The notes under the pieces are model-generated. The model searched no databases. It was given only the letters and a program-made list of their open reading frames with translations, and was not told the origin of the DNA. A stretch of 64,000 bases of DNA from Microbulbifer thermotolerans. GTDB taxonomy: Bacteria; Pseudomonadota; Gammaproteobacteria; Pseudomonadales; Cellvibrionaceae. Shown in pieces: positions 11,601 to 20,300 of this stretch (position 1 is the first letter of the stretch; every line of letters starts with the position of its first letter). The position numbers and the translations under genes are program-made. The DNA lies in assembly GCF_900112305.1 (NCBI RefSeq), contig NZ_FOKT01000006.1:1-64000 (forward strand), in the 5' to 3' direction.

Positions 11601-13105
11601 GTATTCTTGAAGACAGCGCCGGCAACAATAAAGCCAGAGCCGTCTACGAGTACGACCTGGAAAGTAATATTCGCAAAATCACTTCCGAGCACGGTGAATA
11701 TATATTTTCCTATGACAACCTTTACCGCCTGACCGAAGCGGACTACCCGCTGGAAAACGCCGCCAACGACGAGCGCTTCGGATACGACGGCGTGGGCAAC
11801 CGCACAGAACACGCCGAGCGGGCAGATTCCGCCACGGAGGCGGATTTCAATCTGTCTGTATCTCAAAGCAGCTACAACAACCAAAACCAGCTGATCGCTA
11901 TCAGCGGTGACAGTCTGGCCAGTTTCGAATACAACGACAACGGCCACACAAGCCGCAAAGTGCAGGACGGCATTACCTGGGACTATCAATACAACCACGA
12001 AGAACGCCTGATCGCCGTTGTTAAAAACGGCGTTACCGTTGGCAGCTACCAGTACAACCCCTACGGCCAGCGGATTCGCAAACAGGCCGGCGAAACAACC
12101 TACTTTCTCTACAACGAAGAGGGGCTGGCGGCGGAGTACGACACTGCCGGCAACCTGATCCGGGAATACCACTTCAAGCCGGGTATGCCCTGGATGACGG
12201 AACCTCTGTTTCAGCGGGCTGCCAGCGGGGAGCTTTACTACTACCAGAACGACCACCTGGGCACACCGCAGCGGATGCTGGATAAATCCGGGGCAGTGGT
12301 TTGGGAGGCTCGCTATTCGGCGTTTGGAAAGGCTGAGATTCTGGTTGAGGTTGTTGGGAATAATTTGCGGTTTCCGGGGCAGTATTTTGATGGGGAGAGT
12401 GGGCTGCATCAGAACTATATGCGGGACTATGATGCGGAGGCCGGCCGCTATCTTCAGGCAGACCCCCTGGGCCTGGAATCCGCACTGAATTATTACGCTT
12501 ATGCATACAACAACCCAAATGGGTTTATAGACCCAACCGGAGAGTTTGTTCCTTTAGTATTTGCGTATGGCCGGTGTGTGCTGCAGTGCATGTTTATGAA
12601 GTGGATGGGATCTGCAGCACAGAATCTAATGGGAGACCCGTGTGCGGATTTTGATTTGGCGGCATCGGCAGGGGAGTGTGCATTTGGGTGTCTTAATCCG
12701 CTGAATTGGTTTAAGGGGAAGTTTAGTGTTAAAAAAAGTGAAGCTAGATGGAATAATGGCTGGCGTACAGATGACGGGAAATTCGCAAGTCCTAATGGCC
12801 TAGAAAGAGCAGGGGCTGCCGCAGAACAAAAAGTTTGGGATGCGGTTAAGAAAAAGCCTGGTTGGAGTATAATTGAAGGCCGTGTTTCTGTTCGAAATGC
12901 AGATGGCCAATTACGAGTTTATGATGGTGCTGCTGTTAGCCCACGAGGTAGAATTATTGGCTTAGAAGTTAAATCTGGGTCTGCTAGAAAGACAGCAGCA
13001 CAGAGAAACTTTGATAGTGGTGTGAATACTAATAATCCTGCAGTAGGTGTCGGCAAGAGCCGTGGTATTAACGTTGGTCGTTCGCTTGAAATTCGAGTCC
13101 CGTAA
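8606..13105 (+). CDS. Secreted Rhs/YD-repeat polymorphic toxin with a PD-(D/E)XK-like C-terminal domain
   Basis: This is a 1499-aa protein. A long basic N-terminus leads to a hydrophobic segment (about residues 31-48) ending in TYAKP, resembling an extended Sec signal peptide; M11 is an alternative start. A conserved N-terminal Rhs region follows, then dozens of YD repeats (YDxxGNL, YDANNRL types) from about 200 to 1210. The canonical core closes at about 1313 with RYLQADPLGLES...NNPNGFIDPTG. Beyond that point the C-terminus is unrelated and the DNA becomes AT-rich. The tip contains D1440, then E1454-V-K1456 and Q1466, a spacing that fits the PD-(D/E)XK nuclease fold. Known Rhs proteins form a shell that encloses a cleaved C-terminal toxin. 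No PAAR or VgrG-linked N-terminus is visible, so type VI export is not supported. Nuclease activity is inferred from motif spacing only. Confidence 0.88.
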   Translation: MKFSVGEQEKMLLVGASARGRLLVYKRWITAVSTVVSLALLVLTSGTYAKPGIFSDGAQPRAVSSENMEDLEDMQVKVLGGYVRMTRRWTRSGWEWNSRWNPILTYDQLKAQASEEEQQASGQQATASGCQQPYEFYLFRNGQSYRPEKFRSDLNSCITPDGDGYHALLNQTLTKSGEDYTWRDKKGNLIFYKEGKLSYYEDKNGVRVSLEYEGDRIVRVKDHFGNTVIRYHWEQVENQVNGDAVLSYRLISLEDYSGRQVVYKYGENAADPLSYQQLVEVIDVRGKSWVYQYQSLSNNKLALKSVTDPNGRITTYSTNADGHINGYETQDGTGVTYSHSAEDQVYKATQRDRSGVVTETWHNVMGMPIKQLIGGELQYEIEYQYSGNKTAKDLAEQYRYTGSTQLAANANEAPVRIISSVTTDARGLKTKHFYDTFRNVTRTENPDGTYTTTEWNTELTLPLRERDERGVITEYEYDERGNLITLIEAAGTSDQRITRYTYDQYGQMLSESTGESTADNTEIAITRWEYDDFGNVTKVIDPEGNVTEYRDYDVNGNAHTIVDARGKTWTRDYDAVGNLLSDLNPYGQGFHYEYDAAGDLIKVTDASGSSLHITNNASGLPVTVTDDKGNKLALTYDKGNRLVTITDAEGASIRLEYNSQNKLSAIVDGEQNRTEYSYQQNLLSKVKNPTYEEELGYDKRNRLVQSRQKANNLEYLRAYGYDLSNNLISDTDALQNTEKYEYDHLNRLIAIIDPVNGETKKTEFTYDARDNLLQVKDPEGRLTVYTYDKNDRLKTETKHDFIGTSKQRVYDYDANGNLIAVTNPQQEKRVYSYDDANRLIRLQVYAHKDNPQPVKVVDYHYNAKAQYTGYTQTPGPDTANATADIVHHSETYTYDSLNRLASVRVDYYGQGDQAEEITFSKSYSYTYYGNGLKKTYTNPEGITYTYYYNKNNQLAAVHIPGEGQLAWTDFHWLAPQTLLLPGGNRITLSYDDFLRVKERILEDSAGNNKARAVYEYDLESNIRKITSEHGEYIFSYDNLYRLTEADYPLENAANDERFGYDGVGNRTEHAERADSATEADFNLSVSQSSYNNQNQLIAISGDSLASFEYNDNGHTSRKVQDGITWDYQYNHEERLIAVVKNGVTVGSYQYNPYGQRIRKQAGETTYFLYNEEGLAAEYDTAGNLIREYHFKPGMPWMTEPLFQRAASGELYYYQNDHLGTPQRMLDKSGAVVWEARYSAFGKAEILVEVVGNNLRFPGQYFDGESGLHQNYMRDYDAEAGRYLQADPLGLESALNYYAYAYNNPNGFIDPTGEFVPLVFAYGRCVLQCMFMKWMGSAAQNLMGDPCADFDLAASAGECAFGCLNPLNWFKGKFSVKKSEARWNNGWRTDDGKFASPNGLERAGAAAEQKVWDAVKKKPGWSIIEGRVSVRNADGQLRVYDGAAVSPRGRIIGLEVKSGSARKTAAQRNFDSGVNTNNPAVGVGKSRGINVGRSLEIRVP

Positions 13106-13113
13106 ATAAACAT

Positions 13114-13746
13114 ATGAGCGATATTAAATTAGCAAAAGCTAACTTACTTGAAATGTTAAATGGGCCTGTTGACCAGGCTCTTTCAAAGTACAATTTTAAA
13201 CGACGCAGAGGGTCACTTGTTTATAAAAGAAAGCTTGTGGAATCAATTCAGGAAATTGATTTTATTACAGAGTTTTTTCCAAGGTATGAGCAAGGTGCCG
13301 AGGCGCATATTCATCCATTCTTTGTCTGGAAAATACCTCTTGTCTCAAAGGAAGCGTTGAGGCTAGTCAATGGTAATAAGATGCTGCTTGCTAATGCTCC
13401 TGATATTGTTCTCAAACAACCTATAGAGATTAGTGCTCCCAAAGAATACCATGAGCGTTGGTTTACTAAAAGTGCAGAAGATTATTCGCGGGTAGGTGTG
13501 GCGATATGTTCTTTCATAGAGCAATGGCTTGTTGAGTTGCTTGAGAGGTTACAAGGTATTGATGATTTGCTGGAAGCATACGAATCTTCAGATAATTGCT
13601 TGCTTAAACAGCAGCATTGGTATGTGTATGTGACCGCAGCCTACTTGCTTAAGGGAGAGCGAGAGAAGGCGAGGTCAGTGATGGAAAGCCATTTAGGTAA
13701 TCCCGGTCTTAAGAAAAGATATTCTGCTGTTTACGATAATATTTGA
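13114..13746 (+). CDS. Probable immunity protein for the Rhs C-terminal toxin
   Basis: This 210-aa protein starts 8 bp after the rhs stop codon, the usual place for a cognate immunity gene. It has no signal peptide and is rich in charged residues (KRRRGSLVYKRK near residue 28), consistent with a cytosolic protein that neutralises the toxin in the producer. I recognise no firm family; the N-terminal half loosely recalls DUF4304-type proteins, which occur among polymorphic-toxin immunity proteins. Base composition is AT-rich like the toxin tip and unlike the flanking genes, so tip and immunity gene were probably acquired as one module. Function is inferred from position. Confidence 0.7.
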   Translation: MSDIKLAKANLLEMLNGPVDQALSKYNFKRRRGSLVYKRKLVESIQEIDFITEFFPRYEQGAEAHIHPFFVWKIPLVSKEALRLVNGNKMLLANAPDIVLKQPIEISAPKEYHERWFTKSAEDYSRVGVAICSFIEQWLVELLERLQGIDDLLEAYESSDNCLLKQQHWYVYVTAAYLLKGEREKARSVMESHLGNPGLKKRYSAVYDNI

Positions 13747-13866
13747 TCTAGTGGCAAACTATCACTTAACTCCTTCAACCAAAGCTATATCTTTCTTCAA
13801 CAGATCATTGATCTGGGGGGTAACGCATTTGGTTTTGGTCTTCTCTGCAAACAAGGCAGAAAAACT

Positions 13867-14295
13867 ATGCCAAAGAAGACCAGAATACTGTTAGCCAATA
13901 TGCCTCACCATATAGTCCAGCGGAGCCACAACCGGGAGCCGGTGCTCCCGGCTGATGAGGTCTACCAGTACTACTGCGACAACCTGTTCGAATGCAAAGA
14001 AAAGCGGGATATAAAGCTCTACGCGTGATGACCAACCACATGCACCTGCTAGTGGAGCCAGGGGATTGGCCAGAAACTGTATCCCTGTTGGTAAAACGGC
14101 TTGTCGGGGCACCAGGCGGCCTATGTGAACAAGTTGTAGGGGCGCAACAGAGAGCAGAGACTTGCCGCTTACAAAGAATTGATTAAGACCACAGTGCCGG
14201 CAGATGAGCTGGCGTTCTTGAGTAAGGCTTGAGCGAGGAGCCAGCTGATCGAGCAGCGTCGGCTGGGTCGCCCCAGGGTGGCGACGAATAGATGA
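13867..14295 (+). pseudogene. Decayed REP-associated tyrosine (Y1/IS200-like) transposase
   Basis: Three reading frames together give a broken RAYT-type protein. Frame 1 from 13867 reads MPKKTRILLANMPHHIVQRS and runs to a TGA at 14026. A second frame carries the diagnostic metal-site motif MTNHMHLLVEP at 14028. A third carries GHQAAYVNKL near 14108, then EQRLAAYKEL and, after an in-frame TGA, IEQRRLGRPR. The first block matches the family start (usually MPR-x-R ... HHVxQRGxNR). At least two frameshifts, one stop and missing residues around the catalytic tyrosine helix make it inactive. It lies directly after the immunity gene, so it may mark how the toxin module arrived. Confidence 0.8.
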
Positions 14296-14380
14296 GAGAT
14301 TTGACGGTCACCTAGCCGCTAATCGAGATCGTCAACATAAACAGGATTTGAAATACAAGTCATTGTCGGGAATAGAAAAC

Positions 14381-17300
14381 ATGTTGCAACGTTGGGGGAT
14401 TTGGGCAGCTTTTTGGATTTGTACGCTGGATGTGCCGGCTGCCGTTGCTCAGGAAGAGGCGCTGTGTGCGGAGGTGCGCATAGAGATACTCCAGGAGCTG
14501 ACACTGGAGCGTCAGGGCTTTGAGGCCATAATGCGCATTACCAACAGCCTGGATACCTATTCCATCGAAGATATCGCGATTACCGTCAATTTTACCGATG
14601 CCGACGGCAATGCGGTCACGGCCACCTCCAACACTGCCGCCAGTGATGCGGAGTTTTTTATCCGCGTGGATGATACGCAAAATATTAATTCACTGGTCAC
14701 CGGCGACGATGGCGCAGTGACTGACGGCGTGATCCAGGCGGGAAAGGTGGGTGAATTTCGCTGGCTGATTGTGCCCACCGCCAATGCAGCGGGGCAGACG
14801 GACAACGGCGAACTTTATTTTGTGGGCGCAACGCTTTCCTATTCCTACGGCGGCAAGGAAGAGCTGGTGCAGGTGGCGCCGGACTCCATCGTGGTCAAGC
14901 CCCAGCCGCTGCTGACACTGGATTACTTTCTCACCCAGGAAGTGATCGGCGACGATGCCTTTACCACCGAAATTGAGCCGCCGGAGCCCTATACCCTGGG
15001 TGTGCGTATCGACAACAGCGGCTACGGTACCGCCAGAAATGTCAAAATAGAATCTGCGCAGCCCCGGATCGTCGATAACGAGCAGGGTTTGGCGATCGAC
15101 TTTACCATTACCAAGAGTTTTGTTGAGAGCCAGCCTGCGGAACCCACCCTGCTGATCAATTTCGGCGAAATAGCGCCCCAGAGTATGAAAACCGGCCGCT
15201 GGGTGATGGAATCCACCCTGTCGGGAAAATTTACTGAATTTTCCGCCAGCTTTACTCACGCCGATGAGCTGGGGGGAGAGTTGACGTCCCTGATTGAAGC
15301 TACCAACGCCCACCTGCTGGTGAAGGATGTGCTGGTGGATCTGCCGGGGCGGGACGCTGTGCTTGATTTTCTCGCCTACGGTGCCGGCGGCGATTTATAT
15401 CTCTACGAGAGTGAAAATACGGGTGCGGATCTCGCCTTGTGTAAGAGCTGTGCCCAGGTGACATCCTTGTCTTATACCCTCGGAAGTGAAAATGGCGGTA
15501 GCCGCGTTCTGAGCGGCGCTGTGCAGGAAGGCTTCGGTTTTATCCAGGTGTCCGACCCCTACGCCGGGGCCAAGGTGTTGCACAGGGTAGTGCGCGGAGA
15601 CGGGAAAACGCTGAATCCGAATAATTACTGGCTGTCAAAAAAGCGCGCTGATGATAAGGTGAGCTTTAACTATTTTATTAATATTTTTGATTACGATAGT
15701 AGTCCCGACTATACGCTCTATTTTGTCGACTCCGCTGAGCTGCCGCAGCCTCCGGTGATCCAGGCGATTCTCGACCGCACCAGCCACGAAGGTGGTCAGA
15801 TCGGATTCCTGGTGCAGGCCTCGGACCCGAACGGCACAGTGCCGCAGTTGTCTTCCAGTAACCTGCCCTCCGGCGCCACCTTTACCGATGGCGGTGACGG
15901 TACCGGCATTTTCCGCTGGCAGCCGGCCATCGGTCAGGCGGGCAATTATGTCGTTACCTTTACCGCGACTGACGGTGCTCTCTCCACTCAGCGTTCTGTC
16001 AATCTGAAGGTGAACCCGGCCGATGACACCGACGGCGACGGCCTCAGTGATGCCTGGGAGAGAGAGCACTTCGGTAATTTGGACCGGGACGGCACCGGCG
16101 ACTACGACGGCGATGGCCGCACCGATGCCCAAGAAGAGGAAGTCGGCAGTGATCCCACGGTGCCGGAAGTGGCGCCCGGGGCCCCGCAAATTGCCAGCCC
16201 GGTATTTGATGCGGAAATACTCGACGGCGCCGCCGAACTGTTGCCGACACTGGAAGTGACGAACGGACAGCACGATCCGGAGCTGACTGTCGCCTATCAG
16301 TTTGAAATCTATTCCGACGAGGCGATGCTCACCAAGGTGGCGGAAGCCACTGTGGATGAAGGCAACGGCAGTACCCGCTGGACTGTTGCCGCCGATGCGC
16401 TGCTGCCCGGGCAGTCTTTTGCTGACAACAGTCTCTACTTCTGGCGCGTGCGCGCAATTACCGTGGTGGAAGCAGGCAGTAATGAAGCCCCGGTTGCTTC
16501 CAACTGGGAGGCGAGCCGGTTTTTTATCAACACCGCCAATGACGCGCCGTCAGTACCGGCGATTATCGCTCCGCAAATCGACGCGATGGTTGCCGACACC
16601 CGACCGGAACTGGTCGTAGCTCACGCCTTTGACGCAGATCGGGACGCACTGACTTACGGTTTCGATCTGTATCACGAATCCGACCTGGAAACGCCGATTG
16701 CATCCGTAAACGGACTTCTGCCCGGCGGCAACTTCCAAACCAAATGGCAGGTGCCGAACCCGCTCGATGAAGATGCAGCCTATGTATGGAAGGCCTGGGT
16801 GGAGGACGAACACGGCGCTCGCACAGAGAGTGCGATCGGCAGTTTTCTGGTCAGTATGCAGAACAATGCACCCACGGAGCCTTCGATTGTTTCTCCGGTT
16901 GGCGGATTGTCAGAGTGGTTGCCGAATAACGGCGTGGAACTGCGTGTGGCCAATGCCTCTGATCCGGAGCAGCAGCCGCTCACGTACTTTTTCGAATTGG
17001 ATACTGTGGCCAGTTTTGACAGCGGAGCTGTTATTTCGTCCGGTCCGGTGACCGAGGGAGACACAGAGACCGCCTGGATTATCGAGGGACTGCAGGAGGA
17101 CCTTACCTACTACTGGCGCGCCAAGGTCAGTGACGGTGAGGTGGAGAGTAACTGGGTAAGCGCCAGCTTCCAGGTGGACAGCGATAATTCAGCACCACCG
17201 GTGCCCAGCCTGCAGAATCCCGGCGATGGTGCGGTGGTGGAAAGCCTGCGTCCGCTATTTGAGGTCAATCCGGTGATTGACCCGGATGGCGATGCAGTGC

Positions 17301-20300
17301 AGTACCGCTTTGAAGTGTATTCGGATGCGGAGTTGACGCTGCTGGTGGCAAGCCAGCAGCAAGCGGATACTCAGTGGACGCCCGGTTTCGACTTCAATGA
17401 CAACAGTCACTACTACTGGCGCGCCCGCGCTGAAGATGCCAAGGGCATGGCCAGTGACTGGAGCCCGGTCAACCGGTTTGCCATCAACGAAAACGCTGTC
17501 AATGATCCTCCGCAGATCACGCTGGTTCTGCCGGACAGCGCGGTTACCGTCAGCGGGCCCCAACTGCTGATCCAATGGCAGGACAGCGATCCAGACAGCA
17601 ATGCCACTGTATCTCTTTACTATCTGTACGAGGGTGGCAGCAGGACATTGATTGTTACCGATATTCCTGAAGATGAAGATGGGGAGGGCGATCAGTATCT
17701 GTGGGATGTGTCCGGCCTGTTGCCCGGCAATTACACCCTGGAAGCGGAGATCACCGATGGCGAGACAACGGTGACCGCCAGCGGTTGCTGCACCATTACA
17801 GTACCCTCCCAGTCCAAGCGCATTACGGTTACACCCTTGACGCCGCTGGAAACCGATGAAGCGGGCACAGTGATCGCCGCAGTGGAAGTTAGCCTGGACC
17901 AGCCGCTGCAGGCGGGTACAAGCCTGACTCTCAATTTGTCCATTACGGATGAAACCGAGGCGGAAATTCTCGGAGATCACTACCTGCAGTTTACCGCGGA
18001 AAACTGGGATATTCCGCAGACGATCCGGTTGCGCGGCCTGGATGATTGCAATGTGGATGGAGACAGTCCTTTCAGCCTGGTATTCCAGCCGGCGCAGACT
18101 GACGATCCGGCCTACAGCGGCTATCTATTGGACAGCATTGCTTTTGTAAACCGGGACAGTGAGAGCGCGGGGCAGACACTGTTTATCTGTCGCTATCAGC
18201 TGGAGGAACAAGTTCCCCTAAGCGGTACCGATGAGGTGGAATCCCATTACCGAGTACAGCTGGATAATCAGGGCGTGGCACTGGTGGATGCCAGTGCGAC
18301 CCTGACTCTGCTGCCGTCTCCCGATCTCAACTACGCCGCAGAAATTGTCGGCAGTAATCGCTTTACCTTCAGCGATATTCCGTTCGCCGGCAGTGTTTTG
18401 AGTAACGAAATACTGGTGATTCGCCATCCTGCCGGTCAGGCACTGGATTTTGCTAAATTCTCCTGGGATATAGAGGCTGGGGAATCTCAGGTCGATGTAG
18501 AGGGCAACAGCGGAAACAACACACTCCACGGCAGCGTCGGGGCCGATATTATCGATGGCAAGGCCGGCAACGATACCATCTATGCCGGTGATGGCGACGA
18601 TGTAATTATCGGTGGTCCCGGTGCCGATCAACTCTACGGTGAGGGAGGTAACGATACTTTTATCGTCGAGGGTAATGATGGCTATGCCGATCGCTTTGAA
18701 GGCGGCGAGGGCTTTGACCAGGTGCTCGGAGGCAGCGGCGACGACGCCATCCGCTTCAGTGTGTTCAGCGGCAGTGCTACCGTCGAACGTATTGATGGCG
18801 GCGCTGGTTACAACGTTATTTACGGCACCAGCGCTAACAATATCCTGGATTTCTCCGATACGGAACTTGTCAATATCGCTTTTATTGACGGCCTGGCTGG
18901 CAACGACACTATTTATGGTAGTTCCTCTGACGACAAAATTATCGGTGGCAGCGGTAACGATCAGCTGTACGGCAACGCCGGTGACGATATTTTCTATATC
19001 GAAGGAGTGAATTCCGGCACGGATCGGGTGGAAGGCGGCACTGGCCTGGACAAGGTGGTCGGCAGTGATGGCGACGACTGGTTCCGCTTCAGTGTATTCA
19101 GTGGAGAAGCTCGAGTAGAAGTTATCGACGGCGGCGAGGGTAACAACCAAATATTGGGCACTTCTGCCAATAACACTCTGGATTTCCGCGATGTCACTCT
19201 GTTGAATATCGCGCGCCTGGATGCCGGTGCCGGTAACGATACTGTGTACGGTTCCAGTGCTGCGGACGTTATTGTCGGCGGTCTGGGCAGTGATAATCTC
19301 TACGGCGAGGGTGGCGATGATCGCTTCCTGATCACAGCTGGTGATGCCGGATTTGACCGCTATGATGGCGGTGAAGGTGAGGACTGGCTTGTCGGTACAC
19401 CGAGTGATGATGATTTCCGCCTCAGGGTATTCTCCGGTAACGCGACGGTGGAAGTTATCGACGGCGACGGCGGCTACAACCGTATTCTGGGCAGTAGCGC
19501 CAATAACACGCTGGATTTCAGCAATACGCAGCTGGTTTCCATCGATTTGATTGACGCCGGTGCCGGCAATGACACCGTCAAGGGGTCTTCTGCGGCGGAC
19601 GTAATTGAGGGCGGTTTGGGTTCAGACCTGCTTTATGGCAACGGTGGTGCAGATATCTTCCTGCTTACCGCCGGTGATACGGGTTTCGATCAGTACCGCG
19701 GTGGAGAAGGTACTGACCGTATTCTTGGCACTGATGGTGATGATGAAATCCGCCTGAGTGTATTTAGTGGTGAAGCGCGGGTGGAAATTATTGACGGCGG
19801 TGCCGGCAATAACCGCATTGTCGGTTCCAGCGCTAACAACACTCTGGATTTCAGTGAAACCCAGCTGCTGAATATTGCCGAGATAGATGCGGGTGCAGGC
19901 AATGATACCGTTTACGGTTCACAGGGTGCAGATCGCATCCTCGGTGGGCCCGGTTCCGATTACCTTTACGGCGAAGGCGGTGACGATACGTTTGTCGTGA
20001 TGGAAGGGGATTCGGGCGCGGACCGCATCAGTGGAGGCGAAGGTTTCGACACACTGCTGGGCAGCTCCGCAGATGACAATATTGTGTTCTCTGTATTCGG
20101 CGGTTCGGCTACTGTGGAGCGTATTGATGGCGGCGCCGGGACTAATAGGATCAGTGGCACCAGTGCCAACAATACACTGGATTTTCGCAATACCGAGCTG
20201 GTCAATATCGCACTGATTAACGGTGCCGAGGGCAATGATACTATTTACGGCACCTCGGATGCCGATGTAATCGAAGGTGGCCTGGGCAGCGATACTGTCT

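Noticed and set aside
9665..12409. Long minus-strand frames with hydrophobic translations (about 226-317 codons)
   Set aside because: They are antisense to the Rhs YD repeats; the Val/Ile-rich translations are a by-product of the repeat codons.
14348..14380. In-frame TTG start for the 2544-aa protein
   Set aside because: It adds 11 residues ahead of a clean signal peptide and has a poorer ribosome site than ATG 14381.
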